Assembly (NCBI GenBank): GCA_947652115.1
Contig: OX393565.1
Location: 12,971,191-13,035,190 of the forward strand
DNA length: 64,000 bases
DNA from: Blastomussa wellsi
Lineage: Eukaryota; Cnidaria; Anthozoa; Scleractinia; Plerogyridae
Direction: 5' to 3'
Shown: positions 55,859 to 64,000 of the stretch, one piece after another
Layout: each line of letters begins with the position of its first letter
Numbering within the stretch: the stretch's first letter is position 1
The notes under the pieces: model-generated
Seen by the model: the letters and a program-made list of their open reading frames with translations, nothing else
Told to the model about the DNA's origin: nothing
Database searches by the model: none
Position numbers and translations under genes: made by a program

Positions 55859-56096
55859 TGCCTTATTATGTGAGTGAAAACCATCTATATATTATTTTTA
55901 AACATATTACACCTACGTCAAACTTGAAACTTCAAAATAAGCAAGCTCCATAACAAGTCTTTGGTGATGGTCCCCATTTGGCTTTCCATTACAGTAAATA
56001 TTTGTTTTTGAATTGATTGTTGATTCTAAACGTTTTTGAAGCACACTAAAGTCTGACGGTTGAGGCCCATTCCCTTCTTCAAATTATGTTTGGCCT

Positions 56097-56645
56097 TCAT
56101 TCTATCTTTCGTTGCCTGCCTGTTGTATACTGAAGTTGCAGAGCGCTTTGAATAACAACAGTTTCAAGAATCAAGGAACCAATAAACCACAAAGGCGCAT
56201 AGTCCAGAGTAATCAATCCCATTATATTGAAATGGGTATATCCTGTGTAATCCCAAGGACAAGCATTAAACTGGCGCAATACCAGGCCAGTAAGAAATTC
56301 CCAAATGTATGTCCACAGAACGTACAAGAACCCTCGTACCACCACACTTGTTTTACCATTCAGATAGAGGAACATTCTCTCAACAACAAAGGACGAAACT
56401 GCATAAATGGGGAAACTCCAGACGGAGGTACAACCGTGCAGTTTCCAACCGTGACGATACTTAACAGAGTCGAGAAAATACCAAGTTGCGGTGAACATCA
56501 CTTCGGCAAAAAGACCACAAAGACCGTACAGAATAAGTCGTGAAGATACAGGCAAGCTTCCCTTTCCTAAAACGTTTTGATTTAACTCACGGACTGGTTT
56601 CCGTCCAAACTCACACAGGAAATTATCGTATGTTACTTCAGCCAT
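56097..56645 (-). CDS. TMEM229-like: TMEM229-family multipass membrane protein, 182 aa
   Basis: ATG at 56645, stop at 56097-56099, single open exon. After a hydrophilic N-terminus the protein has four or five hydrophobic segments with the family signatures FAEVMFTATWYF, TSVWSFPIYAVSSFVVERMF, YVLWTYIWEFLTGLVLRQFN, ACPWDYTGY and FNIMGLITLDYAPLWF. These match vertebrate TMEM229A/B in order and spacing, and the length matches. The molecular role of the family is not well established; it is an integral membrane protein. It is intact and so likely a functional host gene. It is the best evidence that this contig is animal DNA. Confidence 0.9.
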   Translation of the reverse strand: MAEVTYDNFLCEFGRKPVRELNQNVLGKGSLPVSSRLILYGLCGLFAEVMFTATWYFLDSVKYRHGWKLHGCTSVWSFPIYAVSSFVVERMFLYLNGKTSVVVRGFLYVLWTYIWEFLTGLVLRQFNACPWDYTGYTHFNIMGLITLDYAPLWFIGSLILETVVIQSALQLQYTTGRQRKIE

Positions 56646-57245
56646 TCCTGGTGGAGACGAGTGGAGCTTGTATTAAAGACAAATCTCAATGAGACTCTCT
56701 CAATGACAGATGGACGCGGTTAGCAAATTATAACATCGACCTATTGGAGGTCATCTCTTTAAACGGATATTGCCAAACATTACATCCTTAACCGGAAGTC
56801 ACGCCATAGCAATTTGACTGAAAAATAATAGTGATAAGTACAAAGACGGTCTAAATGATTCGTTAATGTACCAGGAAATTTTGTCGATTTTTATTTCGTG
56901 TCGATTTTGAACTTGCTGTGTGGGAAACGGTGTGCTGTCAATGGAACGGTGAAAAACTTTAAAATACCGTCGGTTGCATCTAAGCGTCAACACATGTAGA
57001 AAAAACATGTTCTAATTGGCTATCAATGCAGTTCAGTTGTCAAAAATGACTTTGCTTTGCTAAAACCTGTCGGAATAAAACCGGTGAGGGTAAAAGGAGG
57101 AATGGATTTGTGGCATGGCATGTGGCATGACCTGCGGAATGACATAATTATGCGGAACGTAATATAACTATGCGTAATGTAATATATACGGTACGGACCA
57201 ACTCAAATTACGCGCGCGCCCTTTTCTTGGCGCCCTTTTCTTCAA

Positions 57246-57264
57246 CGCGTTGCATTCTGGGTAG
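57246..57264. promoter_or_regulatory. ZNF143/STAF-like promoter motif, left arm
   Basis: Reverse complement reads CTACCCAGAATGCAACGCG, a good match to the ACTACAATTCCCAGAATGC-type site. It lies 27 bp upstream of the exon 1 ATG. The same motif is mirrored at 58602-58620. Confidence 0.5.
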
Positions 57265-57290
57265 ATGGAGTCTCGTGCATTCTGAGAAGC

Positions 57291-57533
57291 ATGGAGGAAA
57301 GCGTGCATGTGGAGGAAATTTCGTCCAGTAGCGGTAAGTTTGATGCTTTTTTGCCACACTCCTTCCATCTTAAGTACCATTTTATCATTGACAGGATATT
57401 TTTCATGTCTATGTAATGCCTATTTCACGTTACTTCGGTTTTTCATTCACAAACTGCCCATCATTCTAAGACAGTCACATGTTATTTGTATTTCAGACGA
57501 CGAGAAGATTTTACTGAAATCTCCATTTAAAAG
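57291..57533 (+). CDS. First two exons of an unknown host gene, left arm
   Basis: Exon 1 (57291-57333) starts ATGGAGGAAAGC, encodes MEESVHVEEISSSS and ends at a consensus donor GTAAGT. Exon 2 (57497-57533) follows TTGTATTTCAG, stays in frame, encodes an acidic DDEKILLKSPFK segment and ends at GTAAAA. Phase is kept at both junctions (exon 1 is 43 nt, exon 2 is 37 nt). The gene then runs towards the gap, so the remaining exons are missing. The peptide is too short to identify. An identical 5' end lies in the other arm. Confidence 0.6.
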
Positions 57534-57908
57534 GTAAAAATAGCTTCAGAATTCAATTAAGTTAATACCTAACTAATACAACAGATCTCCTGACTTGGGT
57601 TTGTCGAGATCTATATTTCAACTTACAAAGATTTTTATTAATATAAAAGAACGACCAGTCCGTGAAAATGCGAGTCCAAAATCTAAGTATTTAAATCCGA
57701 AAGAAGCCTAATTATATAGGATAATTCTAAGCTCTATGTCACTTGGGCTGCTATGAAGAAAAACACATTAATATGTTAAGCTTATAAAACTTATATTTTT
57801 TAATGTTTTCTGGAGCATTACGGGTCACTTTTTCGGTCCGAGCAGTTTTCGGGGCTTTTGCGTAATGTACGCCTGCAGGTCTGATTTTTTTTACTTTTCC
57901 AAAAGGTT

Positions 57909-58108
57909 NNNNNNNNNNNNNNNNNNNNNNNNNNNNNNNNNNNNNNNNNNNNNNNNNNNNNNNNNNNNNNNNNNNNNNNNNNNNNNNNNNNNNNNNNNNN
58001 NNNNNNNNNNNNNNNNNNNNNNNNNNNNNNNNNNNNNNNNNNNNNNNNNNNNNNNNNNNNNNNNNNNNNNNNNNNNNNNNNNNNNNNNNNNNNNNNNNNN
58101 NNNNNNNN
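57909..58108. other. Assembly gap, 200 N
   Basis: Placeholder at the centre of the palindrome; true size unknown. Confidence 0.99.
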
Positions 58109-58332
58109 GGGAAACGAAACATTTTATTGGGCTGACATAGAGCTTAGTTATTCAGCGAAATGTTTTCGGATTTAAATACTTAGATTTTGGACTCGCATTT
58201 TCACGGACTGGTCGTTCTTTTATATTAATAAAAATCTTTGTAAGTTGAAATATAGATCTCGACAAACCCAAGTCAGGAGATCTGTTGTATTAGTTAGGTA
58301 TTAATTTAATTGAATTCTGAAGCTATTTTTAC

Positions 58333-58575
58333 CTTTCAAATGGAGATTTCAGTAAAATCTTCTCGTCGTCTGAAATACAAATAACATGTGACTGTCTTAG
58401 AACGATGGGCAGTTTGTGAATGAAAAACCGAAGTAACGTGAAATAGGCATTACATAGACATGAAAAATATCCTGTCAATGATAAAATGGTACTTAAGATG
58501 GAAGGAGTGTGGCAAAAAAGCATCAAACTTACCGCTACTGGACGAAATTTCCTCCACATGCACGCTTTCCTCCAT
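58333..58575 (-). CDS. First two exons of the same host gene, right arm
   Basis: Mirror image of the left-arm gene: exon 1 at 58533-58575 and exon 2 at 58333-58369, with the same donor and acceptor sites. One coding difference is visible (PFER here, PFKR on the left). It also points towards the gap, so the two copies are convergent. Confidence 0.55.
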
Positions 58576-58601
58576 GCTTCTCAGAATGCACGAGACTCCA
58601 T

Positions 58602-58620
58602 CTACCCAGAATGCAACGCG
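58602..58620. promoter_or_regulatory. ZNF143/STAF-like promoter motif, right arm
   Basis: CTACCCAGAATGCAACGCG on the plus strand, mirrored from 57246-57264. Confidence 0.5.
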
Positions 58621-58790
58621 TTGAAGAAAAGGGCGCCAAGAAAAGGGCGCGCGCGTAATTTGAGTTGGTCCGTACCGTATATATTACATTCCGCATAATT
58701 ATATTACGTTCCGCATAATTAGGTCATTCCGCAGGTCATGCCACATGCCATGCCACAAATCCATTCCGCCTCTTACCCTCACCGGAATAA

Positions 58791-59544
58791 AACTAATGTT
58801 GCGATAATTTAACGTTCAGCGAGCCACCAACACTGGCGCGACTTGTCTGGCTGACTCTGCTTTGTATAAATTAATTTTATGAAAATCATTCAATTTTATC
58901 CCCTTGAATAATACAGAAGGCTTGAAATTGAAGTTTTAAGTCTCACAAAATTTGTGACCAAATTTGTGCAGGCATAAAATTTATTTATCGCCAAGATCGT
59001 TCGTGCGAAACGTCCGCTGACGTTGTTTCAAACTTGTGATAATTGACAAACGTTTGATAGCCAATTAGGGACCATTTACCTATTGAGAAGAGGGGGAGGC
59101 GACTTGGGGGGGGGGGTGATTTTTGGTCAGCAAGAAATTTTTTTCTAAAAACCTGGTGGGCAGGATATTTTCCCCTTCCCAATGCTCTGCATGATAATTT
59201 TTTCTCTTTGTAGCATTTTTTCTTTCTTAGTGCCGTGTAAGATTTTTTTCCTCCATTTGTGCTGCATGCAATTTTTTCCTTCTTCCAAGCACTTGCAGGA
59301 AATTGTTTTTCAAAAACACCCCCTCCCCATCCTCCTCAAAAGTTAAATTTTCGACTCATTAGAAAATGTTATTCCGTCACGAAATAAATCAACCTGCGGG
59401 AGCCACCACGGCTAACAAACGCATACAAATATTGTTATTTCGACAATTTTGTGAAAGTGGGTAAAAGTGGGTAAAAACAAAGTCAAAAAATAAATACAAT
59501 TCACGGTTTAAATTTTTGACGTAAGAACATCTATCAGTTCGATA
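58791..59544. other. No gene; T-rich degenerate repeats
   Basis: Between about 59105 and 59320 blocks like ATTTTTTCTTTCTTAG and AATTTTTTCCTTCTTCC recur with GCATGCAA or GCACTTGCA between them. This suggests an old short tandem repeat. No supported gene. Confidence 0.4.
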
Positions 59545-59704
59545 GACCAATTTCGATATATTAAAATTCTAACATGACGCCGAAGCTTGGGGGAATAAAA
59601 CTAAAGGAATTATCTATTCATCCCTAAGCCTCGATGCAAAATCTTTTGTTTTATTCCCCTAAGCCTCGGCGACATGTTAGAATATTAATATATCGGAATT
59701 GGTC
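59545..59704. repeat. Foldback element (~160 bp)
   Basis: GACCAATTTCGATATATTAA, CTAACATG and CCGAAGCTTGGGGGAATAAA pair with TTTATTCCCCTAAGCCTCGG, CATGTTAG and TTAATATATCGGAATTGGTC. Confidence 0.8.
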
Positions 59705-60014
59705 CATTACTCAGCTATATCGTAGCTTATTTGCCTGCCGATTTTCAGGAGAAATTCCTGCGAGCCGGTGACACGAGACAAAATGTTCCTTTAGGTTGCG
59801 GCAATTTTTAGCGACCAATTGAAGGTACTTCAAGAACATTACAAGAGACAGAAATTTTTTTAGGCAATTTCAAGCTGAAGAAGAAAACCATGGGCTCCTG
59901 AAAACATCCATTACTGTAATGACTCTAATTACGATCGTGGATCGTTCGGATTGGTAATTGAAACTGGTTTCAGATTTTTGTTCCATTTGAGAAAAATGCG
60001 AGTGTCGCTCGGCA

Positions 60015-61305
60015 AATAGACAATAGGGAGCTTAAGCAAACCACGACGGCAACGTCAACGAGAACGTCGCAAAACAAAAGATTTAATGAGCAGTAAAATA
60101 ACTCTGCACGTGCGTTATAATTTTTTGTACATTTCTCTGCCGTCCTCTGCAAAACATCAACGTGAAATGACCAAATTCTGAGTACTTTGGAGAACGTGAA
60201 CTTCGACGGCTAAATTTTCGTTTTTCTATTTGAAAGTGAACGCCGTCCTTATATTTTCTACAAGAATTGCGTTTGAAAAAGATAGACAGACCGAATACAT
60301 CAAGGCAATTGCGAAATTCGTGCGAAAAATATAAATTCATTTTTAAGCAGGCGTCGTCCTAGCCGTCGCCGTCGTCATTGCTTACGCTCCCTAATATTCG
60401 TATTCTCCGACGGCCCTGGGGCGAGAGCCTTCTGAACATGAATGCGAGGCTAATGCGGGGAACACAAAGAAACATGAGTAAAATTACAGCTCGGTTGCCG
60501 GAAAACTAGAAAAGAATTGAAAGTTGCAATGCTCTGGAGTTTGTAAGTGATCTGCAGGTTAGAGGAATACCTTAATTAAGCGAACATACAAAAATATTTG
60601 GTAGGACTGATCGAGAAGATTCACAGATTAATTGATCTGACTGGAGATTGCGAGTCAGTCAGTACGGAGTCAATGTCCCCAATCTGCAGCGAAATACTTT
60701 TTAACTATTTTGTCAAAAAAATTTGCTGAACTGATTCTGTTTAGTCGTTGATGACCATCTCATTTCGCTTCCACCAAAAGGGGGAAATACTAGAGAAACT
60801 GTAAGTAAAGATATTTCTCACTGGCCGGCACATTTCTTTGATCGCTAAACTGACCAAAACTTCCACATTCGCGTTGAGCCAAAAACATCAAACATTCGAT
60901 CCAAAAACAAGCTTTTCATTTTACTTTAGCGATAGTGGTGTCCATAGTTTGAAGATCATTTAATTTTATTCCTGCAAAAAATGTCTATAAGTTTACAGAA
61001 TTGTAAATAGTAGAAAGTGAACAACTTTTGTGCGTGACGAGTATGAGTAGCCGTTCGAGCCTTCTCTGTCACTCCTGCCACATTTTTTGCATTTTTGTTT
61101 AATACTGGTATTCCTCTTGCCTGTAGATCACTTGTAAGCTCCAAAACATTGAAGCATTTAGTGCTGTTTTGATTTTCCGGCACCCGAGCCGTAATTTTCG
61201 TCGTGTTTCTTTGTATTTTCGAGCGAAGGTCCCCGCATTAGCCTCGCATTCATGTTTAGAAGGCTCTCGCCCCAGGGCCGCCGGAGAATACGAATATTGT
61301 CTATT
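60015..61305. mobile_element. Element with long inverted ends, interrupted by a MITE
   Basis: Right end reads (reversed) AATAGACAATATTCGTATTC, CGGCCCTGGGGCGAGAGCC, CATGAATGCGAGGCTAATGC. The left end has the same sequence but split after AATAGACAAT by an inserted MITE. Similarity between the arms continues inward for ~200 bp with more differences, including a frame around 60956-61183 whose reverse reads FNVLELTSDLQARGIPVL. No transposase was recognised. Confidence 0.65.
60025..60392. mobile_element. MITE (368 bp) with 3-bp target duplication AAT
   Basis: Tips AGGGAGCTTAAGCAA and, reversed, AGGGAGCGTAAGCAA, both followed by ACGACGGC-type sequence. AAT flanks it at 60022-60024 and 60393-60395. 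Removing it restores the sequence seen at the intact right end of the surrounding element. The 3-bp duplication fits the PIF/Harbinger type. Confidence 0.8.
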
Positions 61306-61753
61306 AAAGTGCCTATGAAGTTAATTGGTTTTGTATTAGTTTTAAAATTTGCCTTGTGAAAGTTTTAGATTTTCGTTCCAGCTAAAACGAAAATTGAAAA
61401 AGTCTGGATTCACTAGATCCGAAACTGGATTGGCTAAAAGGAACGCTACCTTCGATACGGGCACACGACAGCAGATTGCTGGTGATTTGAATTGACCAAA
61501 GAGAGTGCGGAAAGCACTCAGCTGTCGTATGCCCGTAGACGCCGAAAAAGGCGAACGCATGGGAAGGTAGCAAAGCAGCGAGAAGAGTAAATACGATGGG
61601 GAGATTATCTGGCTACATGGATATGGTGTTGGTGTCATTGCCTTATTTTGTGATGCGAGAGTGATTTGTCGGGTCGCCTCCGGAGTATTACTGACCCGAG
61701 TCTCCTGCCTTTCACTTCGTTCTTATAGGAGACTACACCGAACAATGCCCGAC
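61306..61753. other. No gene recognised
   Basis: Frames here lack motifs. The stretch leads up to the second Polinton fragment. Confidence 0.5.
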
Positions 61754-61923
61754 AGTAGTAGATCAGGAGGTTAACGAATACCACCTCGTCGTGCAACCGT
61801 TTAGATATTACTGCTCCCAGGAGAAAGAAGCGAGCAAAAAGCGAGCTTCTTTCTCCTGGGAGCAGTAATATCTAAACGGTTGCACGACGAGGTGTGTATT
61901 CGTTAACCTCCTGATCTACTACT
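61754..61923. repeat. Foldback B: AGTAGTAGATCAGG...CCTGATCTACTACT, ~79-bp arms
   Basis: Arms 61754-61832 and ~61845-61923 pair almost perfectly (one base indel at AATACCACC versus GGTGTGTATT). They include TTAACGAATA, CACCTCGTCGTGCAACCG and CTGCTCCCAGGAGAAAGAAG, with a ~12-base centre. Tips and the CACCTCGTC block match foldbacks A and C. Confidence 0.92.
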
Positions 61924-61983
61924 TGTAGAAGAACAACCCCTGTCAGGTTCGAACAATTAGACAGAAGCGGCGGCGCCCAATAA

Positions 61984-62271
61984 TGGTACGGAGCAAACAA
62001 CTGCGAGTGGTTGCTGCGAAATCGGCAAAAGAACTGCGGCAAAAAGTGTGACGGAAAATATTGCTCGCAGCATAACTGGCAAATAAAAAAAACGGAATGC
62101 AAAAGCCCGCACCATGCCGCAGCTGTGGCATCGGAGAGGCGCTCAAACAACGTGGAACACAAGATGTGTTCAAAGCGCACGATCGAACTGTCGATCAGAG
62201 CCCACCTCGGACATTGCCTCTACAACTTGCTGTGTTATCCGTCTGACCTCGCTTTGCCAAACGGGCGTTGA
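61984..62271 (+). pseudogene. Cys-rich, zinc-ribbon-like gene, fragmentary
   Basis: The open frame contains NNCEWLLRNRQKNCGKKC and DGKYCSQH, a cluster of Cys and His that would suit a zinc-binding fold. A stop (TAA) precedes it; compared with foldback A, an extra base just before the NNC motif has shifted the frame. A second Cys pair (PCRSCGIGEA) is in another frame near 62105, so a further frameshift is likely. The upstream leader (basic KRRRP) resembles that after foldback A. Confidence 0.5.
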
Positions 62272-62396
62272 AAGTTCCTTGTAAATACAGAAAATCGTGT
62301 GGAAAAGCAGAAGCATTTCACAAAGTTCTGCCAATCTTTAATTTGTGCCACACGTTTTTTGTCTCAAAGTTTAGTTCAAATTTGTGCTGGACGCCG

Positions 62397-62999
62397 TCAG
62401 TTTTTTTCGAAGCTCTTGCCGAAGCTCTTGGCGAACCTGTTTTTTATCATTTCAATATCCGGAGAATCGGACGGCTTTGCGAAGTTTTCCCGCAGTCTCT
62501 CTTTGAATTCACGATATTTCTGCATTTCACGAGAGATAAGTTTGAATTCAGCGTCGGAAACATTGTCGTCGTTGAGAGCTTGAGAGACGGAGCTTTTTAT
62601 CGAGTCACGCTTTGCAAGGGCCAGAGCTTGAATTTTCGTGTGCTTTTTAACTTTCCTTTCAAGCTTCTTGTTAACAACAGACAGGCCTGTGGAAGCAAAC
62701 CCAAGGAGGGCGGCAATTCCAACAACAGGCGCTCCGACCACAATTCCGACACCAGTAAGTGAAGATGCAACGGCCCCGGAAGACAGGAAGGCACTTGCAA
62801 CGCCAAGAGACACCACGGAATAGTGAATAACTTTGCGAGCTTTCTTGTATTTTTTCAATACAAGTCTGTAATGTTCAGCCTCATCGGCAATTTCTTTTTC
62901 AATTTTGCTGATCTCAGTAAGCCGGAAATTTTCGGTTCTTTCCAGGGGAAGATCTTGATAAATAGGCGGAGCACCTGCCAACACATTTGCCGAAGGCAT
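62397..62999 (-). CDS. Two-helix Polinton membrane protein, 200 aa
   Basis: ATG at 62999, TGA at 62397-62399, intact. An N-terminal ~35-residue soluble part is followed by a helical charged segment (EKEIADEAEHYRLVLKKYKK). Two hydrophobic helices around a Gly/Ala-rich turn come next (SVVSLGVASAFLSSGAVA, VGIVVGAPVVGIAALLGFA), then a long charged helical tail with RKVKKHTKIQALALAKRDS and SDAEFKLISREMQKYREFK. I associate it with an uncharacterised conserved Polinton protein. Its position beside the vertex-type gene suggests a virion role. Confidence 0.7.
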   Translation of the reverse strand: MPSANVLAGAPPIYQDLPLERTENFRLTEISKIEKEIADEAEHYRLVLKKYKKARKVIHYSVVSLGVASAFLSSGAVASSLTGVGIVVGAPVVGIAALLGFASTGLSVVNKKLERKVKKHTKIQALALAKRDSIKSSVSQALNDDNVSDAEFKLISREMQKYREFKERLRENFAKPSDSPDIEMIKNRFAKSFGKSFEKN

Positions 63000-63022
63000 G
63001 GTATATCTACAGATTTTATTTT

Positions 63023-63562
63023 TCAAATGATTTGCAATTCGAATTCAAGAGGTTGATCGTTAAAATCAAAAAGCTCTCCGCCCTCATCTTTGACTGAAAG
63101 CGTAACGCTCTTGACATATTTGTCTGTCGAAGCGTCACGAAAGGGCGGCTGTTCGTCCGTTTGATAGTGGACTTTTTGGAAAGCTTCCCCTCGGATGTCA
63201 AACTTTGCAAGAAGGGTTGAAGCTTTGCCATTGACCAAATTTTGATTGTGGTCAACCAAGTCGCAATGGACAAAGTAAGTACTCGGTGTACGAAGCCGCT
63301 TGACGAAAGTTCTAAAAAACAAAACGCGGGATATGCCAAGAAAATCGGCTAAGTCGTCGTCAAGAGTTATTTTTTTATTCCCAAAGTTGTCAATTACCAT
63401 TGCACCAGCTGGTGTATTGATTTAAGTGGGAAGTTTTACATCAAATTTGGCGAAAGCATGTTCTATATTTTGAGCCATACTTTTAAGAGTGTAATGCCCT
63501 CTGGGGAATGTAATGGGAACAGCACGTTTACCATCTGGATCAGACATTGCAATTACCCCCAT
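63023..63562 (-). pseudogene. Minor capsid (vertex)-type protein, N-truncated and stopped by TAA
   Basis: The frame is open from an ATG at 63562, with FPRGHYTLKSMAQNIEHAF, but meets TAA at 63422-63424. The same frame then continues through KKITLDDDLADFLGISRVL, YFVHCDLVDHNQN, KVHYQTDEQPPF and VTLSVKDEGGELFDF to a stop at 63023-63025. The order (a GHY-type loop, a beta-rich middle, CD-V-D, and a C-terminal strand with LFDF) is what I expect for a single-jelly-roll vertex protein of Polinton-like viruses. The usual N-terminal ~100 residues are missing; the divergent gene at 63576 begins only 14 bp away. Confidence 0.65.
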
Positions 63563-63575
63563 CGTTTTTCAAATT

Positions 63576-63965
63576 ATGCCACGAATTATAAAGCGAACAA
63601 GACAAAAGCCTTACGAAAGAGGCCTCTGGAATCGGGTTGTCAAAATTGACGGTGCATGGATTAGAAGACGTAGAAATAGTAAGCACAACCATTTTATTTT
63701 GTTGCGCGACAATTTTCAATTGAAAAATAACGGGGAATATATAAAGATGAACATCTGGAAAACCGCACGCAAGCAAGATTCTTTTGCGTTTGACTATCTC
63801 GAAAAAATAGCGCAATCTGCCAGCATCTCCACGGCGAATGCGAAGCTAGCACAAGCGAAGGCGTGGGCGGCTTTTTCTGCACGGTTTCCGAAGGCCGACA
63901 AAAGCCAATTTGAAGCACAAACATTTGGTGCGCCGGACCACACAGCAACAGCTGAAATATTCTAG
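63576..63965 (+). CDS. Basic 129-aa Polinton-associated protein, unknown
   Basis: ATG at 63576, TAG at 63963-63965, intact. A very basic N-terminus (MPRIIKRTRQKPYERGLWNR) leads into GAWIRRRRNSKHNHFILLRD, then LKNNGEYIKMNIWK and an Ala-rich helical C-terminus. The basic start suggests nucleic-acid or core association, but I recognise no domain. Confidence 0.5.
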   Translation: MPRIIKRTRQKPYERGLWNRVVKIDGAWIRRRRNSKHNHFILLRDNFQLKNNGEYIKMNIWKTARKQDSFAFDYLEKIAQSASISTANAKLAQAKAWAAFSARFPKADKSQFEAQTFGAPDHTATAEIF

Positions 63966-64000
63966 AAAGAGGGTCCCAGCAGTCTGCAAAGCGTCTTCGG

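Larger units (their letters stand above)
57079..58790. repeat. Large palindrome with ~620-bp arms around an assembly gap
   Basis: 57079 to ~57710 is the reverse complement of ~58175 to 58790 with only scattered single-base differences (for example ATCATT versus ATCGTT, and Lys versus Glu in exon 2). The arms begin at CCGGTGAGGGTAA. Inner flanks (57711-57908 and 58109-58174) are only patchily similar. The centre is 200 N. It may be a true inverted duplication or a scaffolding or haplotype artefact. Confidence 0.9.
61754..64000. mobile_element. Second Polinton fragment, running off the window
   Basis: Begins at an AGTAGTA tip and contains a Cys-rich gene, a Polinton-type membrane protein gene, a truncated vertex-type protein gene and a 129-aa gene. 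No hallmark polymerase or integrase lies in the visible part. The right end is outside the window. Confidence 0.7.

Noticed and set aside
56112..56543. 143-codon plus-strand frame opposite the TMEM229-type gene
   Set aside because: It is the antisense shadow of a clearly conserved gene on the minus strand.
57307..57537. 76-codon frames in both palindrome arms as protein genes
   Set aside because: They read through the intron of the better supported two-exon structure with consensus splice sites; the frame is incidental.

Overview
This looks like nuclear DNA from an animal, probably a cnidarian such as a coral. That is an inference. The support is an intact TMEM229-type metazoan membrane-protein gene, spliced exons with GT-AG borders, animal promoter motifs (CCAAT, YY1-like, ETS, ZNF143-like), many foldback MITEs, and Maverick/Polinton elements of a kind I associate with cnidarian genomes. 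No bacterial genes, CRISPR arrays or operons were seen. Two blocks of exactly 200 N (29165-29364 and 57909-58108) are scaffold gaps.

Layout. (1) Positions 1-29164 are one uninterrupted satellite array with a 147-bp unit, about 198 copies, with local higher-order repeats of nine units (about 1,324 bp). Most units carry a sequence matching 8 of the 9 fixed positions of the mammalian CENP-B box. (2) Positions 29365-31635 are host flank with little content. (3) Positions 31636-46612 are a complete but decayed Polinton. It is bounded by ~270-bp terminal inverted repeats that begin AGTAGTA and by a perfect 6-bp target duplication, CTTTAT. It carries protein-primed DNA polymerase B, retroviral-type integrase, packaging ATPase, major capsid protein, a RING-like gene with a probable intron, and many small membrane or virion-type genes. 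Most long genes carry frameshifts or stops. The element is also a mosaic: a second, inverted and scrambled copy of two structural genes lies at 33.8-34.5 kb, and the C-terminal end of a second polymerase lies beside the right terminal repeat. (4) Positions 46619-57078 are host DNA with a ~1.3-kb TTAA-flanked element carrying one open reading frame, several foldbacks, a 267-bp tandem duplication, a LINE reverse-transcriptase relic and the TMEM229-type gene. (5) Positions 57079-58790 are a palindrome with ~620-bp arms around the second gap. Each arm carries the same first two coding exons of a gene, pointing inward. (6) Positions 58791-61753 hold more foldbacks, including one MITE inserted in the terminal repeat of another element. 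(7) From 61754 to the window end is a second Polinton fragment.

How the genes work together. In the Polinton the minus-strand block (vertex-to-core genes from 44.3 kb down to 39.0 kb) makes capsid, packaging ATPase, small membrane proteins and integrase. The plus-strand polymerase converges on it. The terminal repeats hold clustered CCAAT, YY1-like and ETS motifs and may have acted as promoters. With lesions in polymerase, integrase and capsid, this copy is unlikely to be able to move by itself. A recurring oddity is a family of three ~120-170-bp foldbacks (33544, 35180, 61754), each starting AGTAGTA and ending TACTACT like the Polinton ends, and each followed by a related leader sequence.
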